NCBI GenBank assembly: GCA_031987605.1
Contig: DALZZF010000013.1
Span: 11,378 to 75,377 of the forward strand
DNA: 64,000 bases
DNA from: JAFAGO01 sp031987605
GTDB taxonomy: Bacteria > Bacteroidota > Bacteroidia > Flavobacteriales > Weeksellaceae
Direction: 5' to 3'
Shown: in pieces, positions 17,757-25,368 of the stretch
Position numbering within the stretch: the first letter of the stretch is position 1
Layout: each line of letters opens with the position of its first letter
The notes under the pieces: model-generated
Told to the model about the DNA's origin: nothing
The model's database searches: none
Seen by the model: only the letters and a program-made list of their open reading frames with translations
Program-made: the position numbers and the translations under genes

Positions 17757-18005
17757 AATTGCAGAGGTTTCAAAAAGTATTCATATTTAGATTTAGTTTA
17801 AAACTTCAGTCAAAATGGCTTAATTTGAATATTTATATCACTTTATTGGTGACAAAATTTCCTATTTATAGATATTAGAGCCCGTTTTTAAACTTGTATA
17901 AAATTAAATGTTTTTCTGGTGATAAGGAATCTTTTATCGCTGATATATTGCTCCAACTGATAATTATGTAAAACTCACAGGTTGAAAACAAAAACTTTTC
18001 TATTG

Positions 18006-18027
18006 TTCACTTTTTGATGAAAGTGAA
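18006..18027. promoter_or_regulatory. Perfect 8-bp inverted repeat, possible operator
   Basis: TTCACTTT and AAAGTGAA flank a 6-base spacer (TTGATG) about 140 bases upstream of paaE. The size suits a dimeric regulator site, but no regulator gene is nearby, so the role is a guess. Confidence 0.3.
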
Positions 18028-18133
18028 ATTCCATATTTGCCATTACAGAAGAAAAACGATAAATAAAAAAATAAGATTTTTAATGAAGATTTTACAAACA
18101 ATGGGATTCATTTTTTTACTCCATCGAAATGAT

Positions 18134-18141
18134 TATCTTTG
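18134..18141 (+). promoter_or_regulatory. -7 box of paaE
   Basis: TATCTTTG fits TAnnTTTG exactly, 25 bases before the ATG at 18167. The expected -33 position is T-rich (18111-18117) but has no TTG. Confidence 0.45.
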
Positions 18142-18166
18142 GTAAAACCCCTTTCAATAAAAACTT

Positions 18167-19255
18167 ATGCAGCATTTCCATCGGTTGAAAATACTGGAAT
18201 ACAGGAAAGAAGCCAATGATTCTGTCCATATTTCATTTAAAATCCCAAAAGAGCTTCGACATGATTTTGTATTTCGGCAGGGGCAATATCTCAACCTGCG
18301 TTTTATATTCGGCGAGGAAGATTTGCGGAGATCGTATTCCATTGTGAATGCACCTTCCGATAAAAATCCAAATCCGGAAATTTTGGTCAAACATCTGGAA
18401 GGAGGTCTTGTTTCAACCTACATCAATCAGCAGTTGAAAATGGGAGATGAGGTGGAAGTAATGCCTCCACAGGGACATTTTTATACCCATTATCATGCTT
18501 CCAACCGAAAAACCTATGTTGGAATTGCGGCGGGAAGCGGAATTTCTCCCGTATTGTCGAATCTTATGGAAGCTCTTTATCAGGAACCGAAAAGCAATGC
18601 TTTTCTGTTTTACAGCAGCCGAAGTTTTCAGGATATTATTTTCCGGGAAAAAATTGATTTACTTTCGGAAAAATTTCAAGGACGGCTAAAAGTCGTGTAC
18701 CTTATTTCCCGTGAAAAACATTTTGAAGACGAACTTTTTGAAGGAAGAATTTCTCCCGAAAAAGTAGAACAGCTTTTTGAAAGATTTCCGGATTTGCCGG
18801 TGCAGGAAGCCACCTATTTTATTTGCGGACCGAGTGAAATGATTAAAAAAGTTTCCGATTTCCTTAAAAAAGAAAAGAAAGTTCCGTCTTTACAGGTGAT
18901 GTACGAATACTACACGCCGCCCGAGGATGAAGAAAATGCAGAACGAAGCGAAGAATTTAAGAAAATTCCGAATCTTGAAAGTTTTGTTACTTTAATCATT
19001 GATGATGATGAATATAATATTCACCTCAATTCCAAAAAAGAAAGCATTTTGGATAAAGCATTGAATGAACATCTGCCTGTTCCTTTTGCCTGCAAAGGCG
19101 GTGTTTGCTGCACCTGCAAAGCACAGGTGATGGAAGGAGAAGTTTTTATGGAAAAGAATTTTGCACTCACCGAAGATGAAGTGGAAAGAGGAATGGTTTT
19201 AACCTGTCAATGCCATCCCACCACAAATATTGTCCTGCTGAATTTTGATGTGTAA
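18167..19255 (+). CDS. paaE: 1,2-phenylacetyl-CoA epoxidase, reductase subunit PaaE
   Basis: PaaE passes electrons from NADPH through FAD and a 2Fe-2S cluster to the di-iron PaaA subunit, for epoxidation of phenylacetyl-CoA. The 362 residues show a flavin domain (RRSYSIVNAP, about residue 63), an NADP domain (GIAAGSGISPVLS, about 120; FICGPSEM, about 220), and a C-terminal plant-type ferredoxin domain with CKGGVCCTC plus a distal cysteine in LTCQCHP. This order, with the ferredoxin last, is typical of PaaE. Its partner PaaA is encoded two genes downstream, but PaaB, PaaC and PaaD are not nearby. Confidence 0.92.
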   Translation: MQHFHRLKILEYRKEANDSVHISFKIPKELRHDFVFRQGQYLNLRFIFGEEDLRRSYSIVNAPSDKNPNPEILVKHLEGGLVSTYINQQLKMGDEVEVMPPQGHFYTHYHASNRKTYVGIAAGSGISPVLSNLMEALYQEPKSNAFLFYSSRSFQDIIFREKIDLLSEKFQGRLKVVYLISREKHFEDELFEGRISPEKVEQLFERFPDLPVQEATYFICGPSEMIKKVSDFLKKEKKVPSLQVMYEYYTPPEDEENAERSEEFKKIPNLESFVTLIIDDDEYNIHLNSKKESILDKALNEHLPVPFACKGGVCCTCKAQVMEGEVFMEKNFALTEDEVERGMVLTCQCHPTTNIVLLNFDV

Positions 19256-19295
19256 TTTAGATTCACTCTAAAAAGCATGACAAAAATCATATTAA

Positions 19296-19343
19296 TTTCA
19301 ATTATTGGTAACTTTAAAACATGATTAACCAATTGAATTGAAA
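19296..19343. promoter_or_regulatory. Imperfect inverted repeat before the 82-residue gene
   Basis: TTTCAATTATTGGTAA (19296-19311) is mirrored by TTAACCAATTGAATTGAAA (19325-19343). It overlaps a near -7 box (TAACTTTA, 19309-19316; the last base differs from consensus) and ends 4 bases before the ATG at 19348. It could be an operator or an mRNA hairpin covering the ribosome-binding region. Confidence 0.35.
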
Positions 19344-19347
19344 CGAT

Positions 19348-19596
19348 ATGGAAAACTGGAAATTTGCTTCATTTATTGAAGTTGATAAAGAATATAAAGT
19401 GGGAGGTCTGAATATCTGGAATCATTATTGGAACTGTTCCGACCGGAACGTGGAAGTGGTACAACCTTTGGAAGGGCATATCCATCATTTTAAAGAATAT
19501 GAAATAAGAACTCCGGAAAAAACAGTAACTTTTGTTGCTGGTGAGTTTTCAAACGGACAGATCGGAATTTATCTCAAAGAAGAAGAGGTAATCTAA
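19348..19596 (+). CDS. Small protein of unknown function between paaE and paaA
   Basis: This 82-residue acidic, soluble protein has no signal peptide or membrane helix. It is rich in Trp and aromatic residues (WKFASF, NIWNHYWNCSDRN) and has a His pair in GHIHHFKEYEI. No family is recognised. It does not resemble PaaB (about 95 residues), although it sits where a small subunit might be expected. It is only 3 bases from paaA, so the two are probably co-transcribed and translationally linked. The tight spacing and the sensible composition support a real gene. Confidence 0.7.
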   Translation: MENWKFASFIEVDKEYKVGGLNIWNHYWNCSDRNVEVVQPLEGHIHHFKEYEIRTPEKTVTFVAGEFSNGQIGIYLKEEEVI

Positions 19597-19599
19597 AAA

Positions 19600-20547
19600 A
19601 TGAAAATCATGAATCACGACAAATTTTTAGAATACGTACAAAGCGAAAACAAGGTGGAACCGAAAGATATGATGCCGGAAGATTACCGTAAACTTTTGGT
19701 TCGGCAGATTTCGCAACACGCGCATTCCGAAATTGTAGGGATGCTGCCGGAAGCCAACTGGATTTCCCGTGCACCATCTTTGCGCAGAAAAATGGCACTT
19801 CTGGCAAAAATTCAGGATGAAGCCGGACACGGACTTTACCTTTATGCAGCTACGGAAACGCTGGGGAACGGAGAAATCGTTGCCGACCGCGATTCTACTT
19901 ATCAGGATATGCTTTCCGGAAAAGCAAAATATTCCAGTATTTTCAATTATCCGGCGCTAAGTTGGGCGGATATTGGTGCAATTGGCTGGCTGGTTGATGG
20001 TGCCGCAATTATGAATCAGGTTATGCTGATGGGAAATTCTTACGGACCTTATTCCAGAGCAATGGTCCGGATTTGCAAAGAAGAATCTTTCCACCAGAGA
20101 CAAGGCTATGAAATTCTGATGACACTTTGCCGTGGAACAAAAGAACAGAAACAACTGGCTCAGGAAGCATTGAACCGTTTTTGGTGGCCGGCTTTAATGA
20201 TGTTCGGTCCCAATGATGAGGCTTCTCCCAATTCTCAGAAATCCATGGATTACCGTGTGAAAAGAGAAAGCAACGACAGTCTTCGTCAGCGCTTCGTGGA
20301 TGTTACCGTTCCGCAGGCAGAATTTTTAGGATTGAAAATTCCCGATGAAAATCTGAAATGGAATGAAGAACGGGGGCATTATGATTTTGGAGCATTACCT
20401 TGGGATGAATTTATGCAAGTGCTGAAAGGAAACGGTCCCTGCAATAAAAAACGTCTGGAAACCAAACAAAAAGCGCAGCAGGAAAATGCATGGGTAAAAG
20501 AAGCCGCCATTGCATTTGCAAAAAAGCAGGAAGAAACAATGGTATAG
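19600..20547 (+). CDS. paaA: 1,2-phenylacetyl-CoA epoxidase, catalytic subunit PaaA
   Basis: This is the ferritin-like di-iron oxygenase subunit that epoxidises the ring of phenylacetyl-CoA. The 315 residues include helix motifs for the iron site, AKIQDEAGHGLYLY (about residue 71) and ICKEESFHQRQGYE (about 158), and the family-typical NRFWWPALMMFGPNDEAS and LPWDEFMQVLKGNGPCN. The length matches the family. A second ATG at 19609 is possible. In known systems PaaA forms a stable complex with PaaC and PaaB, and PaaD helps assemble it; none of these is next to it here, and a terminator follows directly. Confidence 0.92.
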   Translation: MKIMNHDKFLEYVQSENKVEPKDMMPEDYRKLLVRQISQHAHSEIVGMLPEANWISRAPSLRRKMALLAKIQDEAGHGLYLYAATETLGNGEIVADRDSTYQDMLSGKAKYSSIFNYPALSWADIGAIGWLVDGAAIMNQVMLMGNSYGPYSRAMVRICKEESFHQRQGYEILMTLCRGTKEQKQLAQEALNRFWWPALMMFGPNDEASPNSQKSMDYRVKRESNDSLRQRFVDVTVPQAEFLGLKIPDENLKWNEERGHYDFGALPWDEFMQVLKGNGPCNKKRLETKQKAQQENAWVKEAAIAFAKKQEETMV

Positions 20548-20573
20548 TCTGGAGTAAAAAAAACAATCTCATG

Positions 20574-20597
20574 AACGGCTCTTCAGGAGTCGTTTTT
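20574..20597 (+). terminator. Intrinsic terminator after paaA
   Basis: AACGGCTC pairs with GAGTCGTT (one G-U pair) over a 5-base loop, and a T-run follows. It closes the paaE-paaA unit and lies 15 bases before the aldehyde dehydrogenase gene. Confidence 0.7.
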
Positions 20598-20612
20598 AAT
20601 TTTTAAAAATAG

Positions 20613-21914
20613 ATGAAAAAATCACTCGAAAACAAATTAATACACGCTCAAACCACTTTTCTGGAATGGAGAAAAATTTCGTTTAAAGATAAGCAGAAAC
20701 TTATTTCCAAATTGAGTTCACTACTGCAATTACGGGCAGAGCTTTACGGAAAAATCATCACCAAAGAAATGCATAAACCCATCTCACAATCCATTTCCGA
20801 AGTGGAAAAATGCGCGGTAATGTGTGATTATTATGCAAAAGCAAAAAATATTTTGAAACCAGAAAAGATTAAAACAGATTTCAGCCTTTCCGAAATTCAT
20901 TTTGTTCCGAAAGGGGTGATTTTAGGCGTAATGCCGTGGAATTTTCCGTTCTGGCAGGTATTGAGGTTTGCAGTTCCGGCCATTCTCGCCGGAAATACCG
21001 TTGTGCTGAAGCATGCATCAATTTGCTTCGGAAGTGGCGATGCGATAGAGAAACTTTTTCTTGAAGCAGGTTTTCCCAAAGGTGTTTTTCAAAATTTGAA
21101 AATCGGACATTCGGAAGTAAAAGAAGTTTTGGAGCATCCGTTGATTCGCGGTGTGAGCTTAACCGGAAGCAGTGCAGCCGGTGCAGAAGTAGCATCCATT
21201 GCCGGAAGAAATATTAAAAAATCCTTACTGGAACTCGGCGGCAGTGATGCCTTTATTGTTCTGGACGATGCGGATTTAAAAAATGCAGCGCATACCGGAG
21301 CTTTGGCACGTTTGCAGAATTGCGGCCAAACCTGTGTTGCTGCGAAACGTTTTATTATTCAAAGCAGTATCCAGAAGAAATTTCTCAGTCTTTTTGTAGG
21401 GGAATATCAAAAATTCATTCCCGGAGATCCACGCAAAAAAGAAACCAAAATCGCAGGAATGGCACGCCCTGATCTGGCTGATGAACTGGAACAACAGTAC
21501 AAAACTGCAGTTGAAAACGGAGCAGAAATTATTCTTCCTTTAAAACGAATTTCTAAGAATGCTTTTCGTCCCGGACTGATTGCCGTAAAACCCGGAAATC
21601 CCATTCTTCAGCAGGAACTTTTCGGTCCGTTGGGAATGGTTATGATGGCAAAGAATGATGAAGAAGCCCTAAAGTTTGCCAATGATATTCCTTTTGGGCT
21701 CTCCAATTCGGTATGGACCAAAAGCAAAAAACGCCAGCAATATTTTATTGAAAATCTTGAATCCGGAACCGTGAACATCAATAAAATGACCAGTTCAGAT
21801 CCCAGACTTCCTTTCGGAGGAACCAAAGATTCCGGTTATGGTACGGAACTTTCGCTCCTAGCGCTTCGTGAGTTTGCAGATGTGAAAACCGTTGTGGGAA
21901 ATAGGGAAGGGTAA
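20613..21914 (+). CDS. NAD(P)-dependent aldehyde dehydrogenase, succinate-semialdehyde type
   Basis: This cytosolic aldehyde dehydrogenase has 433 residues. It shows the cofactor/active-site strand GVMPWNFPFWQ (about residue 108), the general-base Glu in LLELGGSDAFIVL (about 207), and the nucleophile Cys in QNCGQTCVAAKRF (about 241). The C-terminal SDPRLPFGGTKDSGYGTELS is also typical. The sequence is closest to short bacterial succinate-semialdehyde dehydrogenases (about 450 residues). It is separated from paaA by a terminator, so a link with phenylacetate use is only suggested by position. Confidence 0.88.
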   Translation: MKKSLENKLIHAQTTFLEWRKISFKDKQKLISKLSSLLQLRAELYGKIITKEMHKPISQSISEVEKCAVMCDYYAKAKNILKPEKIKTDFSLSEIHFVPKGVILGVMPWNFPFWQVLRFAVPAILAGNTVVLKHASICFGSGDAIEKLFLEAGFPKGVFQNLKIGHSEVKEVLEHPLIRGVSLTGSSAAGAEVASIAGRNIKKSLLELGGSDAFIVLDDADLKNAAHTGALARLQNCGQTCVAAKRFIIQSSIQKKFLSLFVGEYQKFIPGDPRKKETKIAGMARPDLADELEQQYKTAVENGAEIILPLKRISKNAFRPGLIAVKPGNPILQQELFGPLGMVMMAKNDEEALKFANDIPFGLSNSVWTKSKKRQQYFIENLESGTVNINKMTSSDPRLPFGGTKDSGYGTELSLLALREFADVKTVVGNREG

Positions 21915-21941
21915 TACGTAATTGGTAATGAGTAATTAATG
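21909..21941. repeat. 7-base-period TAAT array before recX
   Basis: TAAT occurs at 21912, 21919, 21926 and 21933, exactly 7 bases apart. The array spans the stop of the aldehyde dehydrogenase gene and the region just before the recX start. Confidence 0.6.
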
Positions 21942-22433
21942 ATGTCAAATTTCTATCAGCAAACTTCCGGCATGAATTCATACACGTTTGAAGAAATCAA
22001 ACAAAAATTAATGTATTACTGTGCTTATCAGGATCGTTGTCATTACGAAGTGGAACTTAAAATGCGTGAATTTCTCCTGATTCCAGAAGCAAAAGATGAA
22101 CTTTTTCTCTATCTCATCAAGGAAAATTATCTGAACGAAGAACGTTTTACCAGAAGTTATATCCGAGGAAAATTCTATATGAAACAATGGGGACGGAATA
22201 AGATCCGACTTCAGTTGAAGCAGAAACAGATTACGGAAAAACTCATTCTGCGCGGTATGGATGAAATTGATGAAAATGATTATAGAAATACTATTCTCAA
22301 ACTCTATTCTTCCTATTATGATAAGTTGAAAAATTTAAAAGCCTATCAGAAAAGAATAAAAACCGTTCGTTACCTGATGAGCCGGGGATTTGAATATGAT
22401 GTTGTAAATGAAACGGTTGGAGATGAGGATTGA
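21939..22433 (+). CDS. recX: Regulatory protein RecX
   Basis: RecX binds RecA filaments and limits recombination. The product is up to 164 residues, mostly helical, with the family pattern of three-helix repeats: YTFEEIKQKLMYYCAYQDRC, then LIKENYLNEERFTRSYIRGK and WGRNKIRLQLKQKQI. The length is normal for the family. The start is uncertain: ATG at 21939, 21942 or 21972; the last (MNSYTFEEIK) begins closest to the conserved region, while the first overlaps a repeat array. It lies 24 bases after the aldehyde dehydrogenase gene and may be co-transcribed with it. recA is not in the window. Confidence 0.87.
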   Translation: MMSNFYQQTSGMNSYTFEEIKQKLMYYCAYQDRCHYEVELKMREFLLIPEAKDELFLYLIKENYLNEERFTRSYIRGKFYMKQWGRNKIRLQLKQKQITEKLILRGMDEIDENDYRNTILKLYSSYYDKLKNLKAYQKRIKTVRYLMSRGFEYDVVNETVGDED

Positions 22434-22440
22434 GTGTTCT

Positions 22441-22590
22441 TGAGAGTTTGAAAAATTTGAAAAGTTTTCGCAGTTTGTCTTTGCGAGGAATGAAACGCAG
22501 TGGAATGACGTGGCAATCTCTGCTCGATTGTATTTCAGCTGCAAATTCGGAAGAGGTGATGAATGTTTGAGAGTTTGAAAAATTTGAAAA
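22441..22590. repeat. TTTGA arrays plus GAGGAATG...GTGGCAATCTC element
   Basis: Two small TTTGA arrays with 8-9 base spacing (22445-22460 and 22566-22588) flank an element running from CTTTGCGAGGAATG (from about 22480) to GTGGCAATCTC (ending 22520). The same combination occurs at 27105-27235 and 28983-29120. No gene is seen in the spacer 22434-22717. Confidence 0.6.
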
Positions 22591-22717
22591 TAAAATATTC
22601 CAATTTCTCTTCTTAAACTCCTAAAAAAAATTCGTCACCCATACAGGAAACGAATCTTATTTATTTTGTACTGTCTTTTTTCCGCATCAATTCTAAAAAA
22701 CACGGAAAAAAGAAGAT

Positions 22718-24166
22718 TTATAAAGTGGTTAAACGAAGCGTATTGGTTTTCCCACCTTCGTGCGCAGGAGTTGCATTAAGGTTAATGACAAAATCACCGG
22801 TTTCTACAAATCCGTGGTGCTGCGTAAGAGTATTCACCTGAATAATGGTTTCATCGGTTGATTTCTGCATGTCATAATAAAATGCACGAACGCCCCACAA
22901 TAAATTCAGCATGGTAATCACTCTACGGTTGGAACTGTAAATAATGATATGAGAATTCGGGCGGTGAGCCGAAATCTGAAACGCCGTATAACCGGAATAA
23001 GTAAGGGTTACAATCGCCTCGACATTGGTGGTTTTTGCAATTCTTACAGCGGCAAGACAAATTCTGTTGGTAATGAAACGCTCATCAATACAATTGAATT
23101 CATGCTCAATTGGAGCATTTTTGCTGCGGTAAAAAGAAGTTTGTTCAATATTTTTCACCACTTTTGCCATATTCTGTACCACTTCAACCGGATATTTTCC
23201 TACAGAAGTTTCTCCGGAAAGCATTACGGCATCTGCACCGTCCAGAACGGAATTCGCCACATCATTTACCTCTGCTCTTGTCGGCGTAAGGCTGTTAATC
23301 ATGGTTTCCATCATCTGTGTGGCAATGATGACCGGTTTTGAGAAAAAGCGTGCTCTTTCCACCAAATTTTTCTGGATCGCCGGAACTTCTTCCATCGGAA
23401 CTTCCACTCCTAAATCTCCGCGTGCCACCATCAAACCGTCGCATTCCAAAAGAATTTCGTCGATATTTTTTACCCCTTCCGGTTTTTCGATTTTTGCGAT
23501 AATCGGAGTGCGGAATTCTTTTCCTTTCGGATGATTGTTGATTAATTCTTTCAAATCAATAATATCCTGTGCATGGCGCACAAAGGAAAGCGCAATCCAG
23601 TCCAGTTCCAGATCCAGCATAAAGTTGGCATCCTGAATGTCTTTTTCTGTAAGGGCAGGAAGCGAAACGTTGGTATTGGGAAGATTCACGCCCTTTTTGG
23701 AACTCAATGGTCCTCCTTGTATGGTTTTGGCTTTTACGGTATCTTTTTCGTTGGTTTCAATCACTTCCAGTACGAGCTTTCCATCGTCAATCAGGATTCT
23801 TTCTCCTACGTTTACATCTTTTGGAAATTGCTGATAAGTCATGAAAACCTTTTTGGAGTCTCCTTCTATTTTTTCATTGGTAAAGGTCAGGATGTCTCCC
23901 GGATTAAGGTAGGAACCTTCTTTTACTACGCCAACTCTTAGTTTCGGTCCCTGAAGATCACCAAGGATTCCTACAGAAAATCCGAATTCGGCATTAATTT
24001 CCCGGATGGTATCTACATTTTTACGCACCAAATCGTAATCGGCATGGGAAAAATTTATTCTGAAAATGTCAACACCGGCTTTAATCAGCTCAATGATCGT
24101 TTCACGATTTGAAGAGGCTGGCCCCAATGTTGCAATAATTTTTGTCTTTTTTATATACTTATTCAT
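22718..24166 (-). CDS. pyk: Pyruvate kinase
   Basis: This is the last step of glycolysis: phosphoenolpyruvate and ADP to pyruvate and ATP. The 482 residues begin KTKIIATLGPASSN with the substrate-binding region, followed by RINFSHA. The signature IIAKIEKPEGVKN holds the active-site lysine, and LMVARGDLGVEVP and AVMLSGETSVGKYPVEVV follow in order. The C-terminal domain contains IVTLTYSGYTAFQISAHRPN, the usual allosteric region. The start overlaps the end of the IPExxxVDY gene by 8 bases, so it is the last gene of the acpP-fabF-rnc cluster. Confidence 0.96.
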   Translation of the reverse strand: MNKYIKKTKIIATLGPASSNRETIIELIKAGVDIFRINFSHADYDLVRKNVDTIREINAEFGFSVGILGDLQGPKLRVGVVKEGSYLNPGDILTFTNEKIEGDSKKVFMTYQQFPKDVNVGERILIDDGKLVLEVIETNEKDTVKAKTIQGGPLSSKKGVNLPNTNVSLPALTEKDIQDANFMLDLELDWIALSFVRHAQDIIDLKELINNHPKGKEFRTPIIAKIEKPEGVKNIDEILLECDGLMVARGDLGVEVPMEEVPAIQKNLVERARFFSKPVIIATQMMETMINSLTPTRAEVNDVANSVLDGADAVMLSGETSVGKYPVEVVQNMAKVVKNIEQTSFYRSKNAPIEHEFNCIDERFITNRICLAAVRIAKTTNVEAIVTLTYSGYTAFQISAHRPNSHIIIYSSNRRVITMLNLLWGVRAFYYDMQKSTDETIIQVNTLTQHHGFVETGDFVINLNATPAHEGGKTNTLRLTTL

Positions 24167-24629
24167 AATATTGAATTAAATGATAGAGTTCATTTTCCGA
24201 ACTCAAAGGGAATTCCTGAACCTGAAAGGCGTGGCTTTCCGGCAGCAAAATTAGCGAAAAATCGTGAATTGTATCGGATGTTACGAGAATATAATCTACA
24301 TCCGGCATTTCTTGAAGCAAATTACGGCTTTCGTTTTCGGAGGAAAAGAGTTCTTTTACCTCTTTTTTTTGCAGGCTTTCCGAGGGTTTGTTGGCAATAA
24401 GCCAAATACAGGTTTTTCTGTCGCGGGAGTAGGCTTCAAATCTGGGGAAAGAGTAATCAAAGTAATTTCCGTTGGCGATAAAATCATCGATTCTGCTAAA
24501 ATTAAAAGGATTGAGTCTATTGATTTGAAAAACAAATTCATGATCCGGGATTTCTTTAATAAGGCGAATCAAACCAATGGTCCGACTGCTTTCTTCTTCT
24601 GGGTCAAGGATGAGTTTTAGGGATTTCAA
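24159..24629 (-). CDS. IPExxxVDY family protein, function unknown
   Basis: This 156-residue cytosolic protein belongs to a Bacteroidetes family named for an internal motif, here read as QEMPDVDYILVTSD near residue 107. It has no signal peptide, membrane helix or catalytic motif that can be recognised. It overlaps rnc by 26 bases and pyk by 8 bases, an arrangement seen often in Flavobacteria. The tight coupling suggests its level is tied to its neighbours, but no function is known to me. Confidence 0.8.
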   Translation of the reverse strand: MKSLKLILDPEEESSRTIGLIRLIKEIPDHEFVFQINRLNPFNFSRIDDFIANGNYFDYSFPRFEAYSRDRKTCIWLIANKPSESLQKKEVKELFSSENESRNLLQEMPDVDYILVTSDTIHDFSLILLPESHAFQVQEFPLSSENELYHLIQYYE

Positions 24630-25359
24630 GAATACTCTGTTTTTTATTTAACATGTAAAACGCACGCTGGGCGGCCTTTTCTTCAGCTTTTTTCTTGGAG
24701 GTTTCAGTTGCGTTGGAAAGTTTTTCATTGTCGATCCACACATAAGTACGAAATACCAAATTTTTATTGACCTGGATTTCCTCACAGGTTTCATAGCGGA
24801 TCTGGACTTTCTTTTTCTGGCTCCATTCCAGCAGCAGACTTTTGTAGCTTACAATTTTGTTCTCCAGTTTATTAATCTGTTCCGGTGTGAAAATTTTCTC
24901 CAATACCACTTTTTTACAGATTTCGTAATCGTAGTCCAGATAAATTGCACCAATTAATGCTTCAAAGAGGTTCCCCCCGATATTTTCGCTTAATGTACCT
25001 GAATTGTTGAGGAGCAAACTGGTGAGTTGAAGTTCTTCTCCCAATTTATTCAGATTTTTACGGTTGACAAGTTTGGATTTCATTTGCGTGAGAAATCCTT
25101 CATTGGCTTCCGGATAAATGCTGAAAAGGTGACAGGAAATAATGGCTCCTAATACGGAATCTCCTAAAAACTCCAGCCGTTCATAATTTTTATGATTTCG
25201 GTTTTCGGTATTTTTTAGAGAAAAGGCTTCCTGATAGAAACCGATGTTTTGGACTTCGTACCCAATAATTTTGGAAAGTTCATTACAAAACTGAAGGTCC
25301 TGTTTCGAGCGTTTTTTTCTTTTGGGCAGGAATTTAGAAATGTACTTCTGCAACTCCAT
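24604..25359 (-). CDS. rnc: Ribonuclease III
   Basis: This double-strand-specific endonuclease processes rRNA and other structured RNA in the cytosol. The 251 residues hold the catalytic signature ERLEFLGDSVLGA (about residue 80) and the second metal motif in NLFEALIGAIYLD (about 154). A C-terminal double-stranded RNA-binding domain follows from about residue 180, ending KKKAEEKAAQRAFYML. The length fits the family with a short N-terminal extension. The gene starts 10 bases after fabF and overlaps the next gene, so it is part of one transcription unit. Confidence 0.95.
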   Translation of the reverse strand: MELQKYISKFLPKRKKRSKQDLQFCNELSKIIGYEVQNIGFYQEAFSLKNTENRNHKNYERLEFLGDSVLGAIISCHLFSIYPEANEGFLTQMKSKLVNRKNLNKLGEELQLTSLLLNNSGTLSENIGGNLFEALIGAIYLDYDYEICKKVVLEKIFTPEQINKLENKIVSYKSLLLEWSQKKKVQIRYETCEEIQVNKNLVFRTYVWIDNEKLSNATETSKKKAEEKAAQRAFYMLNKKQSILEIPKTHP

Positions 25360-25368
25360 ACAGCATCA

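Larger units (their letters stand above)
17757..18166. other. 410-base spacer between clpB and paaE
   Basis: The spacer is AT-rich and holds no convincing gene. It contains a short inverted repeat at 18006-18027 and a -7 box at 18134-18141, both listed separately. The stretch 17820-18000 shows nothing recognised. Confidence 0.5.
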
